From contig JAEQBH010001511.1 in NCBI GenBank assembly GCA_016808115.1, positions 248,001-312,000 on the forward strand: a stretch of 64,000 bases of DNA, written 5' to 3'. This DNA is from Tetrastigma voinierianum. Its lineage: Eukaryota; Streptophyta; Magnoliopsida; Vitales; Vitaceae. The notes under the pieces were generated by a model. The model worked only from the letters and a program-made list of their open reading frames with translations, was not told the DNA's origin and made no database searches. A program made the translations under genes and the position numbers. The number at the start of each line of letters is the position of its first letter. The stretch's first letter is position 1. Of this stretch, positions 11,696-22,765 are shown piece by piece.

Positions 11696-12068
11696 TTCAT
11701 AAATAATTTATGTATATTTGATTTTCTTTGACATTTCTGCGATAGACATCAAAATGAAATCCTTTTCTTTGCATTTTTTTCTTTCATATACTTTGCATCC
11801 AGGATGACACAACTTTAGGCTTTGTTTACAACCCAAAAAGTATTAGGGAAAAAAAATTAATATTAAGGAAAATGATTTTCGCATGTTTAGTTTTACTGTG
11901 GAAAATGTAATTCTCAAAATTTTACATATTTTCTTAGGCTCCATATTGCATGTGGAGAGTCAAATAAACTAAATAAAGTCTTTCATGAATTTACAAAAAC
12001 AAATGAGGAATAAACTGAGGGTTATTGTTTGGAAATTTTTCACAAAGTAGGTCTACATATATCCTTGA
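11696..12068. other. Spacer before the Tat-lineage element
   Basis: AT-rich and without a gene. It carries a long homopurine run (11845-11865) but no structure I can name. Confidence 0.5.
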
Positions 12069-12767
12069 TGATGCCTTTTTCATGGGCCGGGAGTGGACGT
12101 GGTTGGTCGTTAGGTTGAGCCAAGGCATTTGGGGGGGCCAAACCGATGATGAATCTTGGGATCGTTTAGGTGCGGTGGAATCTTTGATGCTGGTCGGCAC
12201 GGGTCGAGTGCGGCTCGTTCTGCGAAAACAAAGGAAGGGGCGTGAGGGCCGCCGGGGACCGCTCAGATGCTAGTGGGATCTCGTGAGAGAGGAGAAAGAG
12301 TGTTCCTTTGCTTATTTTCGCGTACCTTTTAGTCTTTGGGCGGCCTTGCATTTGCCCCAATGGGATTCTTCAGATCGATTAGGACTGATGATTAGGGGTT
12401 CTTCCTTTGGAGGATCGGTTTTTCTCACGTAGTCATCCATAGATTGCTGATGGATTAGTCAATGGAGTTTATTTGGAGTAATCCTCCTTCCTTATTGAGA
12501 GATATTCAACTAACGGTTTTTTGATGCTTTTCCTTTCTTTTATAATAGGACTTGATAGGACGTCTCTTAAGGAATATTCTATCATCATTATTCGTAGAGA
12601 ATATAGTTTGACGTGGCACTTGTATGGGCTCTCATTCCACTTTCAATTCCATGTTACGGGCTAACGGTACGGAACTTTGTTTGAGCTTGCGGAAGGATAC
12701 GGACATGGCGCGACCCACCGCTCTTTTTAGACTGCGAGTGAAATGTGACCATTCTATATCCTTATCG
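12069..12767 (-). repeat. 3' LTR of the Tat element
   Basis: It is collinear with 25185-25896 from TGATGCCTTTTT to CTATATCCTTATC. Shared phrases include GTGGTTGGTCGTTA, GGCGGCCTTG and TCACGTAGTCATCCATAGAT. The copies differ by many small indels. On the inner side I see no clear polypurine tract directly at 12768; a pyrimidine-rich plus-strand stretch near 12975-13010 could be one if the LTR extends further. Confidence 0.8.
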
Positions 12768-13379
12768 GTTGCCCCGACCGCGTATGGATTGCATTGGGCA
12801 AGGGTGATTAGTCCTCGGCGGTTGTTATTTCCTAGATTATGCGCTGGATGTGGATTAATTCTTTGTCCGCCGTCATATGTTAATGATGGCTCTTTGAGTT
12901 TACACGTCTTTGTTTTCATATTCTCTTTGTTTTCCACTTGTTTCTTATCGACACTCTAGTTCGACTTCTTTAGCCTCATAACTCCCTTTTTGTCTTTATA
13001 TTTCTTGCGGATTCTTGTCTTAGATTGGATTTTTCGCTCTATACGTTCGGTGTTGGGTCACGCTACGGTGTCTTCTTTTTCATTCAGGGCCGTAGCGTCC
13101 CCCCCGTTACGTCGTGTTTCTTGTTAATCACGACAAGGCCCTAGAGGTTACGTAAATGCGGATTTCGTTTCGGTTCGTCATGGGTCCCTGGCGTTCTTCC
13201 TCTTTGCGTATCGGCGATGATTCCTCTGTTGATCTTACGGTCACGGCGGTGCGAGGGCGTTTCCGCTTGTTGTGGCGGTCGTTGGGCCTCGGCCTGCTCG
13301 GGAGGCGCCTCAGCCATAGGTAAGGGAAAAGGAAGATGAAACTTGATCAAATATCCGCAAGGGGTTGATTATCTCAGGA
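12768..13379. other. Tat element, region between 3' LTR and antisense ORF
   Basis: Moderately GC-rich sequence. Open frames of 69-111 codons on both strands overlap one another and show no motif. It may hold the start of the plus-strand accessory ORF, which I cannot place exactly. Confidence 0.4.
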
Positions 13380-13925
13380 CCGCCCGTTCGACGCGTGCGG
13401 GTGGGCCCGATGGTGACCTTTGCCATGGAGTCTACTTTTGTTGAGCGATGCGGCCTCTTCTGGTGACTATGGACCTGCTGGTGTTTGGGGACGCCGGATT
13501 GCCGGTGCACTGGCGAAAACGGCACGGAATGGTATGTTTTTCGGTCGCCCGATAGCGGCCTCGGTTTTCCATTGCACCACTTTCATCAAACAGGTTCTTG
13601 ACATTTTCATATACGCCTTTACCAGCGGCTGATGGTTGGGGCATTTTAGCAGTGGGTTTGTGGTGCGAGGAGCAGGGGACTTGGCGTCCTAATGTGGCTT
13701 GCTCACACATCTTTTTAATCCAGACGGCTACCGGGGGTTTTGATACCATTATTTGCCTGGGCAGTGGAGCCCCTTTGGTGATTTCGGATCTTCCTTCTTC
13801 TCATAGGACATGGAAAATTTTTATATTTCTTTGTCCCGTGATTCCAAGCTGGGAGTACAGCTCTGCTTTAGATAGGGGAAGACACCTACGTACCCGAACG
13901 TGGGCGCCTGATAACAGCAAATGAG
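13380..13925 (+). pseudogene. Antisense accessory ORF of the Tat element, N-terminal part
   Basis: Some Tat elements carry an extra ORF opposite to gag-pol between integrase and the 3' LTR, related to the 'putative gypsy type transposon' (Transposase_28) and plant-mobile-domain families. Its role is unknown. Here the plus strand has an open frame (13598-13924) reading ADGWGILAVGLWCEEQG, then RPNVACSHIF, GGFDTIICLGSGAPLV and DLPSSHRTWKIFIFL. These resemble the NGWRIL..LW..W, PSSN..WK..FFF signature of that family. The upstream piece (13420-13632) is in another frame. The assignment comes from memory of the family pattern and needs a profile search. Confidence 0.6.
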
Positions 13926-14859
13926 TATATCCCCTTTTTGCTGGTTTCATTCATCACGATTGGTTGAATACTCCTGACTTTAGGTTTCTCTTATATTTTT
14001 CAGATGCTCGTCTTGAGCTTAGCGGCGAATACCGTGCCGTCTCGCGTTGGCCCCGAATGCTCTCTGCTCGTTCCTCACCTTGAGCTATTAGATCAGGATC
14101 ATTTCCCAGGATTACATCACGGTATGAGTCGCCAACTCTTGTTTTGAGACCTTAGCCTTCTTCTACTATGGGACTTTCTCTTTGTGGGGCAAAAATAAGA
14201 AGCGGTTCCACCTCGTCGGCTCGAAGCGGTCCTGATCCCCGTTAGGGTGAGATTTTGGTTCTTCGTTCGCTCCTGTCTTGAGCCCATGCGGGGTGGGGAA
14301 TCATAAAGCCTTGAGTACTTGACCAGCCGTTAAGCGATTTGCACCGCAAGCGTATGGAATACTCCTTTAGCCGGACCACTTGAGTCATCTCTGGGGAAGG
14401 TGTCAGTCGAGAGAAAAGCGAATCGAGAAGAGAAGGGTTGACGGTCGAGATTCTGCTATACAATCTTGAACTTGCGTACAGTGCGGTTTATCCATCCTTA
14501 TTGGTCACGATATTGAGAGATCAAAGGAGTTGCCGGTTGAGGAGGCTTTGGCCTTGTCTTTTCAGGGATTTGCTTCGGTAGCTTATAATTGGTACAACTC
14601 TCCCGAATGCGGCTGTACTTAGAGTTCTAACCTACGTGTGTATCTTGCGTTTGCCACTCATTTGAAGGGCTTAGTAGAAAAGCCAAGTGAATGAAACATG
14701 TAAGGATCGTGCGAATTTATAAGGCCAGTGACTACTTTGACTTCTAGGCAGGATGGCACGCAGGACGCGCATCGATTGATCCGAAGAAATAGAAGCGATT
14801 TAAGTCGAACTTAGGCATGCTTGTCGGCTCGTGCTCGGAGCGAGAATAGAGAGAGCGAG
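13926..14859 (+). other. Middle of the antisense accessory ORF, decayed
   Basis: It is collinear with the middle of the accessory protein but stop-rich in all plus frames. A minus-strand 73-codon frame (14242-14463) has no motif. Confidence 0.35.
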
Positions 14860-15353
14860 GTCGGGCCCGGTTGAAGGCTGAGGGCGAGCTCGGGAGGTTC
14901 GGATGTGAACCCGAGGTTACGCGAGGAAATGATTTGGTTGAGATTCGAGAGAGTACGAAGTACGCGGGATGAGCTCAGACGGGCTAGGGAGCTTCAGTCA
15001 TCTCTGGTGAGGCGACGAGATCTTCGAATGGAGCTTAGCGATTCTTGATGGCTTGAAGCGCCCAGGAAAAACTCGCTGAAATTGCTTGTGCAGGGTTTTG
15101 GAGGGCAAGGCGTTGTTGGGCTCGTACGTGAGTCTTAGAGCTACAAGAGATTTATCGAGGCCAATTTGACGATGAATATAATGGTTTGCGACGGATCTTC
15201 ATCAGCAGGAAACCGGCTGGTTGCTCGGAGGGCGAGGTTATCAAACAATTGCGAGATCAAGCAAGTGCCCAGTGGGCTTCTGGGTGGCTCGCTTTTCAGC
15301 GAGAAAGAGCGTTGCGGGCATGCGGATCTGATTTCAATTTTACGACCTCCTAG
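14860..15353 (+). pseudogene. Antisense accessory ORF of the Tat element, coiled-coil and C-terminal part
   Basis: Two plus-strand frames without start codons are readable. The first (14952-15051) gives a charged, heptad-like stretch RSTRDELRRARELQSSLVRR. The second (15162-15353, 63 codons, ending at TAG) contains DDEYNGLRRIFISR, EVIKQLRDQASAQW and AFQRERALRACGSDFNF. A coiled coil followed by a basic RNEL..IF..., KQLRDQA..QW tail is what I recall at the end of Transposase_28-like accessory proteins. Frame changes and an internal stop separate the two parts, so it is dead or carries sequencing indels. Confidence 0.5.
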
Positions 15354-15719
15354 CGACGAGGGAGGCGGAGGGTCTGCGATGCAATTATTCCCGAGCCGCT
15401 ACCCCCTCTTTGAATTTCTTCTCACTCTTCGTCGTCGCTGAACCTTTAGATTCACTTATGTTTTCTTTTCTTTTTTTTCTTTTTTTTTTTTTTGTGAACC
15501 TCTCCCCCTTTTTATCGGGCCTGGGGCCTGATTTCTGTGTAGCCTTCTTTTCAACAAATGCTTATTTTTTGGAAATTTGTGTTCTGGCTGAGCTACCTTC
15601 ATTCTCTTTTCTGAGCTGTATAACCTGAGTTATTGATCCTAGTAATTTGAACTACCTCGTTGAAATTGGTGTACTAATCAGTTTATCCGGGTTTGGTTCC
15701 CCGTTGTGTGAAGTTTGGT
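15354..15719. other. Tat element, poly(T)-bearing spacer
   Basis: It contains a T-rich run on the plus strand at about 15458-15495. I see no gene. Confidence 0.5.
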
Positions 15720-18070
15720 GGAGCTTGCGAGAATCGTAGTGAGAGTGCGCTCGTGTTGGTGATAGGAAGAGCTTGTTGAGCGATGTCGGTCAGCTCGTCA
15801 CGAAGGGTGTGAGGAACTTCGTCGATGGAACATTGGGGAGCTCGTCACTTTATCGCTGAGGGGAGGAGGGCGTCGATGAGGAGGAGCCGTCTGTTGATGT
15901 CTGAGAGAAAGGCTCGTCACCGATGAATGGGGAGCTGTGCACTTGTGTTGAAGGAGAGCTCGTCAATGGGGGAGGAGCCCGTCTGTTGGAATGCAGTGAA
16001 GGGCTCGTCCTGATAAATAGAGGGAGCTCGTGCTGCATGTTGAAGAGAGCTCGTGATGAGGAGGGCAGGTTTGTTAGATCTGTGAAGGCCGTCTTGATGA
16101 ATAGGGAGCTCAAAATGCACTTTGTGTTAAAGGAGCTGTCGAGTCTGGGAGTTGTTGAAGGAGAGGGAGCCATCTGGGCTGAGTCTGATGGAGGCTCGTC
16201 TACGTAAATAGTGGGAGCTCGTCTGCTGTCTTGAAGGAGAACTCGTCGATAAGAGAGAACGTCAGTTGAAGTCACGAAGAGAAAGACTCAAAATCTTGAT
16301 GAATAGGGAGCTAAATGCGCGTGTTGAAGAGCACGTCAAAGTGAGGTTGTAGTGAGGAGCAGATACATTTGTATGGCCTGATTGGAGGCTAGATGCGATA
16401 AATAGTGGGAGCTCGTCTGCTTTGTGTTGAAGAGGCTTCGTCAATGAGGGAGGGCAGATGTTGAAGTACGGAGAGAACTCGTCGTGAATAGAGAGAGAGA
16501 AGGGAGCTTGTCTGCTGTGTTGAAGGAAGGGCTCAAGTCAAGGTGGGAGTTGTAGGGAGGAGCCCGTGTTTCGTCTGGGGAGGAGGGCTCAGTGCGATAG
16601 TGGGGAGGCTGTCTGCTTTTTGTGTTGAAGGGAGAGCTCGTCGATGAGGGGAGGGCTTGGAGTGGTGAAGTGCAGAGAAGGGCTCGATCTTGTCAGATAG
16701 AGAGGAGCTGATGCACTGTGTTGAAGGAGAGAGCTCGTCAAGGTGAGTTGCAGGGGAGGAGCCGATGCGTTTGAATCTGGAGGGCTCTCGTCGATAAATA
16801 GTGGGAGCTCGTCTGCTTTGTGTTGAAGGAGGAAGCTAGTCAATGAGGGACCGTCCGTTGAAATCTGAGAGAAGGGCTGCGTCTTGATGAATAGAGGGAG
16901 CGCACTTTGTGTTGAAGGAGGCTTCGTCAAGGTGAGTTGTAGTGAGGGCAGTCTGTTTGTGTCTGATGGAGAACAAGTCACGATAAATAGTGGGAGCTGG
17001 AATGCTTTGTGTTGAAGGAGAGCTTCGTCAATGAGGAGGAGCCCCGTCTGTTGAAATACGGAGAAGGGCTCGTGTTGTGAATAGAGGAAGCTTCGTGCTT
17101 TGTGTTGAAGGGATAGCTGCGTCAAGGTGAGTTGTAGGGAGGAGCCGGATGCGTTTGGAGTCTGGGAGGCTCGTCACGGGTAAATAGTGGGAGCTCGTGC
17201 ACTTTGTGTTGAAGGGAGGCTCGTGATGGGGAGGAGCATGCGTTGGGGGAGATACGAGAGAAGGGCTCGTCTTGATGAATAAGGGGCTCGTGCGCTGTGT
17301 TGAAGGAGCTCGTCGAGGTGAGTTGTAGTGGAGCGTGTTTGTGTACCGAGTGGAACGTCCACGATAAATGGTGGGACTCGTCTGCTGTGTTGAAGAGAGC
17401 TCGTCAATGAGGAGAGGCAGGTGCATTTGAAGTCTGAGGAGAAGGTCGTCGATGAATGGGGAGCTTCGTGCGCTGTGTTAGAGAGGAGGCTGTCAAGGTG
17501 GGTTGTGGGGGCCCGTCTGTTTGGGTCTCGGAGGGGAGGGCTCGTGCGATCAAATAGTAAGACTCGTGCTGTGTTGAAGGGAGGCTAGGTCGGTGGGAGG
17601 AGCAGGTCTGTTGGAAGTGCAGGAGAAGGGCTCGTCTTGATCGTGAATAGGAGGCTCGTCTGCTGTGTTGAAGGAAGAGCTTGTGAGTGAGTTGCTTAGG
17701 GAGGCCGTCGTTTGATACGGTGGAGGCTCGCGATGCGTAAATAGTGGAGCTCGATGCGCTGTGCGAAGGGAGGCTCGTCGATGGGGAGGAGCCCGTGCGT
17801 TGAAGTCTGGGGAGGAAAGGGCTCGTCTTGATGAATAGAGGGCTCGTGCTGTGTTGAAGGGAGAGCTCGTCCAGGTGAGTTGTAGTGAGAGCCACGTGCG
17901 TTGCTTGAATGCGGTAGAGGCTCGTCTGATAAATAGTGGGAGCTCGTGCACTTTGTGTTGAAGAGGCTTCGTCAATGAGGGAGGAGCAAATGCATTTGGA
18001 AATACGGAGAAAGGGCTGTCCACGGCCAATAGGGAGCTCGTCTGCTGTGTTGAAGGAGGGCTCGTGTCGG
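15720..18070 (-). repeat. Tandem array A: about 12 copies of a unit of about 190 bp
   Basis: The phrase GATAAATAGTGGGAGCTCGT recurs near 16011, 16202, 16396, 16598, 16794, 16982, 17180, 17365, 17550, 17738 and 17929, spacing 185-202 bp. A related half-unit, GATGAATAGGGAGCTCGT, falls between each pair, so the unit is a dimer of two half-units of about 95 bp. Both halves carry TGTTGAAGGAGAGCTCGTC. The array sits downstream of integrase in the element's sense direction, where Tat elements commonly hold hypervariable tandem repeats. Minus-strand open frames of 132-224 codons (16589-18078) are products of the stop-poor unit; see the findings for the 63-codon phase. Confidence 0.92.
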
Positions 18071-18720
18071 GTGAGCAACGGGGCTCATGGGCGCGGTGGC
18101 CTTGGTGGCGTTCCGGTCGAAATGGGTTGTCCCGACTCATTTAGGCGCGTGGCACGTGTTAGATAAAATCACACCCCCTCGTCGAGTGAGCAACGGGGCT
18201 CATGGAGAGGTGGCCTTAGGTGGCGTTCCGGCCCGAAATGGGTTGATCGACTCGTTTGAGCAGCGTGGCTGTGTTAGTGAAATCACTCGTCGGGCGAGCA
18301 GCGGGGCTCATGGTAGCGGTGGCATGGTGGCGTTCCATTGCGAAATATGGATTGATCGACTCGTTTTGGGCGGCGTGGCTGTGTTAAGTGGATCACCTCG
18401 TCAGTGAACACTTGAAGGGCTCATGGCGCGGTGACCTTGAGTGGCGTTCGGCCCGAAATGGGTTGATCGACTCGTTTGCGTGGCTTTGTGTTAAGGTAAA
18501 GATACCTCGTCGGAGTGGCAGTGAGGCTCATGGCGCGGTGGCCTTGGTGGCGTTCGGCCGAAATGAGTTGTCATTTCGTTTAGGCGGCGTGGCTGTGTTG
18601 AGTAGATCACCTCGTCATGGTGGCGTGGCTCGGAGCGTGACCCCAGTGGCAATGTAACTTTGGCGATTTGACTCGTTTAGGCGGCGTGGCTGTCTTTAGG
18701 TAGATCACCTCGTCAAAGTG
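18071..18720 (-). repeat. Tandem array B: about 6 copies of a unit of about 110 bp
   Basis: GGGGCTCATGG and its variants recur at 18078, 18195, 18304, 18417 and 18527, with a decayed copy near 18626 (spacing about 100-117 bp). Each is followed by GGTGGCGTTC, CGAAATGGGTTGA, GACTCGTTT and GGCGTGGCTGTGTTA. It abuts array A with no spacer and shares only short CTCGTC words with it. Confidence 0.9.
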
Positions 18721-19993
18721 AAGCGAGTTGGGCGGGGATTCGTCCATGACACGCTGCTAGGAGAACTCGTCGGCCGTGCGACGAAGCGGTTGGGCGAGCT
18801 CGTCAATTGTGGTGGTGGAGTAGAGCTCGCCCGTACGGGGTTGTTGAGGTACAGTTCCCCTTGTGGGGAGAGGCGGCCCATTATGAAGGCGCTTTTATGA
18901 GAGTGCCGTTTCGTGTGTCCCTCAATTTATTGAAAAAGAGTGCGAACACTTTTAATGCTTGATCGATGGGGGAATTTAGACGATTGCTGTGCCTCCGGGA
19001 TGCTTTCTATAAATAGGGGTTACATTGCTTAAATGGGTCACGCTTTTTGAAGGTTTACGCTTTCCACATCTTGGGGCGGATGAAGTTTGTAGAAGATGGA
19101 TGCTTGATGTTAATTTGCCTTCATTTAGGTTCTTAGAGACGCTCTGGACCGGCACCGAATTTCTCCGTGTGGGAGTTATGTTTTTCCCTAGTTCCCTTTA
19201 TGGGAGTTATGTTTTTCCCTAGCTCTCGGCTAGGGAATGAGTCCTAAGGGTGGGGGGTTGGTGCGTCCCTTGCCCCTCACTCCTTGTTCTCTTTTCTTTT
19301 CTCCCTCTCTCCTTGCTATACCTCTCCTCTTTTCTTTTCTTTTCATACCTTCTGTCTCCACCGACTTTCTGTCTATTGTAACTCTCTACTCCTGTCCGTC
19401 TTTTCATCTCTTTACTCCTCGCTTCTTGTCTTCTTTTCATTATGTCAACATCCTTTGTCTCCGCTTTCCCTTTTTGTTTTTTTTTTTTTTTTTTTTTTTG
19501 AGGGTACCGCTTGTACTGAGTATCGCGAGGGAATTGCTTGTACTGTATGCTTTTCAAGACACCACAGATTGTAATTGAATATGATTCATTTGGAATAAAG
19601 AGGGACTTTTATTTTCATGGGACTTTCCTCGTTGTGTATGTTTCTTTACATGTTGGATTTACATTTGAGGACCACTAGATTGCCGACGTGTGCTTGACTC
19701 GATCACATGATGCGCCGATGCACGGTTTGTTGAATCGATGCCTATTGATAGAATCGGCAGGTGCTCAGCGTTCCATGTATGTTCGCAAGGGATTTTTCCC
19801 TCACTCTGTTTGGGGCTCACAGTTTACTTTGGTCGGCTGGGTTATTATCTGGGGACCCTTTCCCATTTGGGACCTAGTTTCCCATCGTTGGATTCTTCCT
19901 TCTTGTGAGAAGCTTTTGAGACCGAATCCCGGCATGTAACTACGGGCTTGACTCTGCGGTTGTAGTACGGGTACATTTTCCTTTGGTACCCTT
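18721..19993. other. Tat element, region between array B and integrase
   Basis: It starts with decayed CTCGTC-rich sequence (to about 18830). A plus-strand TATA-like site lies at about 19006, a 20-bp direct repeat GGGAGTTATGTTTTTCCCTA begins at 19171 and 19203, a pyrimidine-rich segment spans 19260-19500 ending in a T run (19477-19499), and AATAAA lies at about 19594. Open frames of 96-113 codons here come from the pyrimidine-rich composition. The remainder to 19993 shows no motif. Confidence 0.5.
19004..19018 (+). promoter_or_regulatory. TATA-like box on the plus strand inside the Tat element
   Basis: TTTCTATAAATAGGGG is a textbook plant TATA context. It faces opposite to gag-pol and lies downstream of the accessory ORF, so it cannot drive that ORF. 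It may belong to a fragment of another LTR, or be chance. Confidence 0.35.
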
Positions 19994-20712
19994 CTATCTT
20001 ATTTGTGAACATGTTCGTTTTTCATCCAAGAGTTCCAAATTGAGACGGGGCTCGGTCATTTTGCTCCTCGATGCTAACTGGGCTCTAGGAGATTTTATTC
20101 CAACCTCAACTGGGGCTACTGCTTCTGTTCCAAAGGCTAGGGCAAATGGGGTCTCCCAGAGTTGCCAACACGTGTTGTCTGTAAGCCCGTAGTACGCAAG
20201 AGTGATGATGAACCTGTCGCTTTGAGGATCTGCTCTGGTGGTTTTCAAGCGTAGGGTTCATTGTGAAAACTTTGTGACTTTGTCAGGCTGGGGGTGTGGG
20301 TTGGTTGGTAGCGAATAGTAATTTTGTCTGAGGCTCGGCACGAAAATCCACTGAATTTCGAATTATCAAGCGTCTTCAAAGTTATACGAGACCCGGGGCT
20401 CTCGGGATGCCATCATATAATTGCTCGCCATACGAAGTCGCGTATCTTACGCACCACTGTGATTGGCCAGCTAGGAGCTCGGCCTGAAGCCACTTGGTGA
20501 AATAATAATCTGCCGCGACGTTTATAAATTTTACATTGGCCTTTGCGATGGGCGGGGGAGCCCGATATGTCGACCCCATTCTGGCTGGAAGGGCGGTGGT
20601 GATTGATGTCGAGCTGGCGGGAGCGTGATATTTTTAAGCGTGTTCTGGCCCGGTCTGCATCTTTTGACCAGGTTGGTAGCATCTTTGAGCATTGTGGGCC
20701 AATAATATCCAC
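19994..20712 (-). pseudogene. Tat integrase, broken
   Basis: Integrase joins the cDNA to host DNA. In sense order I see a zinc-binding domain remnant read in two frames (GYYWP-like and CRPC-like words at about 20700-20640), then core pieces: MGSTYRAPPPIAKANVKF at about 20579 (family: WGVDIVGPLP...KF, carrying the first catalytic Asp, which is lost here), AADYYFTKWLQAELLA at about 20510 (family: VDYFTKWVEAEPLA), and, near the end, WETPFALAFGTEAVAPVEVG at about 20160-20100 followed by LNLELLDEKR at about 20040. The interval holding the second Asp and the Glu (about 20390-20180) is scrambled. At least four frame changes are needed. Confidence 0.85.
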
Positions 20713-20919
20713 CTTTTCAAAAACTTCGACCCGATGTTAGAACTCAAATGGTTCCCATATGCCTTGGTACGCTTCTCTTAGCACGTATTGATGTCTTCTC
20801 CGCGATGCATTTAGGAAGGGTGTGAAGAATCCTCGCTTGGCAGAGGCTTCCGCTGTGATTGGTAAACTGGCGGATCTCGCTCTTATCACTGCCGCTTCCT
20901 TTGGGTCAAAGTGCGGTGA

Positions 20920-21570
20920 GTTCAGTCATTAGTGTAACTGAATGGGTCCATCGGTTGGTGCGGACCCTCTTTGGGCGACTCTTTGTACGCAAGGGTCAAT
21001 GGAGGGGCGCTGCGGGAGGTATTCGTGGGTGTTGATCCTGTGTCTTCTGCCAGGCGTAGCAGTTTATGCGTCGGCACGGGCATTCTCCGTTCTGGGGACA
21101 TACTTGATCTCTGGCCCGATACAAACTTTTTTGAAATAAAGTCACGGACTTTGTGGAGATATAGGATCAATCCTTCTCCCTTTGACGGCCTCGTATGTGT
21201 CTTGATGTCGACCACCAGTTCAGGGAATCGCATGGATCTCTGGCGATGAGCCTCTAGCAGAATGAGCGAGATTGAGGCCTGCTATTACGGCCTCGTATTC
21301 GGCCTCGTTGTTGGGAAGTGAGACGAACAGTGCGTGCTGGCGTGTCTGCCTCCTCTGGTGAGGTCATTAGAAACTGCCCGCTTCCTTGCATTTGAGGCTC
21401 CATCCCACGAGCTTCCATGTGAGAAGAATTAGGTCCCTTGATTGGGCGGGCTCGACAAGCTCTACTGGGGAGAATTCCATGATGAAATCGGCTAGGATAC
21501 GTCCTTTTATGAGGCTATTTTGCTTTGTCTGGATGTCGAGTCGCTGTTCTATGGCCCATTTCATCAACCT
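20920..21570 (-). pseudogene. Tat RNase H, broken
   Basis: In sense order: MMKWAIEQRLDIQTKQNSL at about 21567, then IKGRILADFIMEFSPVE (family: IKGQALADFIAEF), the junction between RT connection and RNase H. Further on is a frame ending in LILYLHKVRDFISKKF (about 21170-21110; family: ..YL.KV.DFISKF). The central part with the catalytic acidic residues is shifted and not readable with confidence. Confidence 0.8.
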
Positions 21571-22159
21571 CCCGAGACCTACGGTTTATTCACAATACTG
21601 CTTCATGGGGTATTCGGTGCGGGACTTCTATGGTGTGAGCTTTGGAAATAAGGGACGGATTTTGGCTGAGTCCTGGCCCCAGTATTAATTTTTCCATTTT
21701 CGAGGATACCTCTCTCGGCTCACCTCGGGGCTCGAGGAGCTGCCGGTGGTAAGATAGTCTTGTATCCGCTCTTTGTCTACGGCCCGAGCACCGCTAGTTG
21801 AAAAGTGCGATGCGCCAAATACAATGTGAGGAGTTCTCCTTCTGTCGGGCTCACTAGAATGGGTGGCGAGCTCAAGTATGTTTTAGTCCGCAACGCTTCT
21901 TCACACTTCTCATCCCATTGAGGCTTTCTTTAAAAACTTGGAAGAAAGGTCGGCATTTGTCGCACCACACAGACCACGAATCGACTTAGAGCTGCGATCC
22001 TCCACATTGTCGTTGTACTTCCTTCGATGGCGATGGCATGTCGGCGTGCTTTTATTTTATCGGATTTTGTGATTCACATGGTTGACTGAAGCGAGAGAAT
22101 TTTCCGTGACACGCCCGGCTGTTTACGCCCGGATTCAGCTTCATGTTATAATCCGCCCA
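21571..22159 (-). other. Tat RT thumb / connection, decayed
   Basis: Collinear with the RT-RNase H connection. No continuous frame is visible. Confidence 0.4.
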
Positions 22160-22765
22160 GGATGCGGAGCGTCTCGGAGGTGGCGATGGCGGTCCGGTGC
22201 CCAGCGGATTTTACCGGCATGTCGATCTGTATACCTCCATGGATTGTACCTATATTTAAGGAAACATCCAGGTTCACTAACCTTTGGTAGGTCGCCCCTG
22301 CATTTTTGAGCCCGATAGTACCCACGATGTGATGGGTCCGTGCGTGACGGAATGACGCGTCTTCCTCACAGTCAGCTGGGGTCCATGTATGCGGTTATAT
22401 TGGAAGGCGATGCGTAGTTCAAGCTGTGACTGTTTGTGGCATCTGATAGATCGTCCGTGGGGGAAAGCGTCCTTTGGGCATGCTTTGTTTATGTCGGTGA
22501 AATCAATACAAGAGCAGCCATTTGTCACATTTAACTCTTGGCAGAGCACAACATTGGCCAACCACTGCGGATATTCCACCTCCACTGATTGCCCCCTGCT
22601 TGGAGGGGCTTCCGGGCACTTCGTTGATCGGCCTTTTGTCTCTACGTGCGTTTCTGCGGCTGCGCCGCGGTTTGAAAGATGGGTCGGCGTTTAGTTTATG
22701 AGCGATGACTGCGGGGTCGATGCCACTCATGTCAGCCTGCTTCCATGCGAAGATGTCCACAATTA
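22160..22765 (-). pseudogene. Tat reverse transcriptase, broken
   Basis: In sense order: MDIFAWKQADMSGIDPAVIA at about 22760-22700 and HKLNADPSFKPRR following, which is the lineage-typical RT entry. Then EVEYPQWLANVV at about 22583, CIDFTDINKACPKDAFP at about 22510-22460 (motif A region, with the first Asp in the FTD context), GLKNAGATYQRLVN at about 22295-22255 and a mutated YVDD box near 22215, where a small frameshift destroys the Asp pair. Between motif A and GLKNAG the reading frame changes twice. The lineage is clear and activity is impossible as the sequence stands. Confidence 0.88.

Noticed and set aside
16589..18078. Long minus-strand open frames (132-224 codons) as host genes
   Set aside because: They lie wholly in tandem array A, overlap in several frames, and consist of the translated repeat unit.
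15720..18720. CRISPR-like array
   Set aside because: Units are contiguous tandem repeats without unique spacers, in a plant genome.
19219..19578. Overlapping frames of 96-113 codons on both strands
   Set aside because: They derive from a pyrimidine-rich tract with a long T run; low complexity in every frame.
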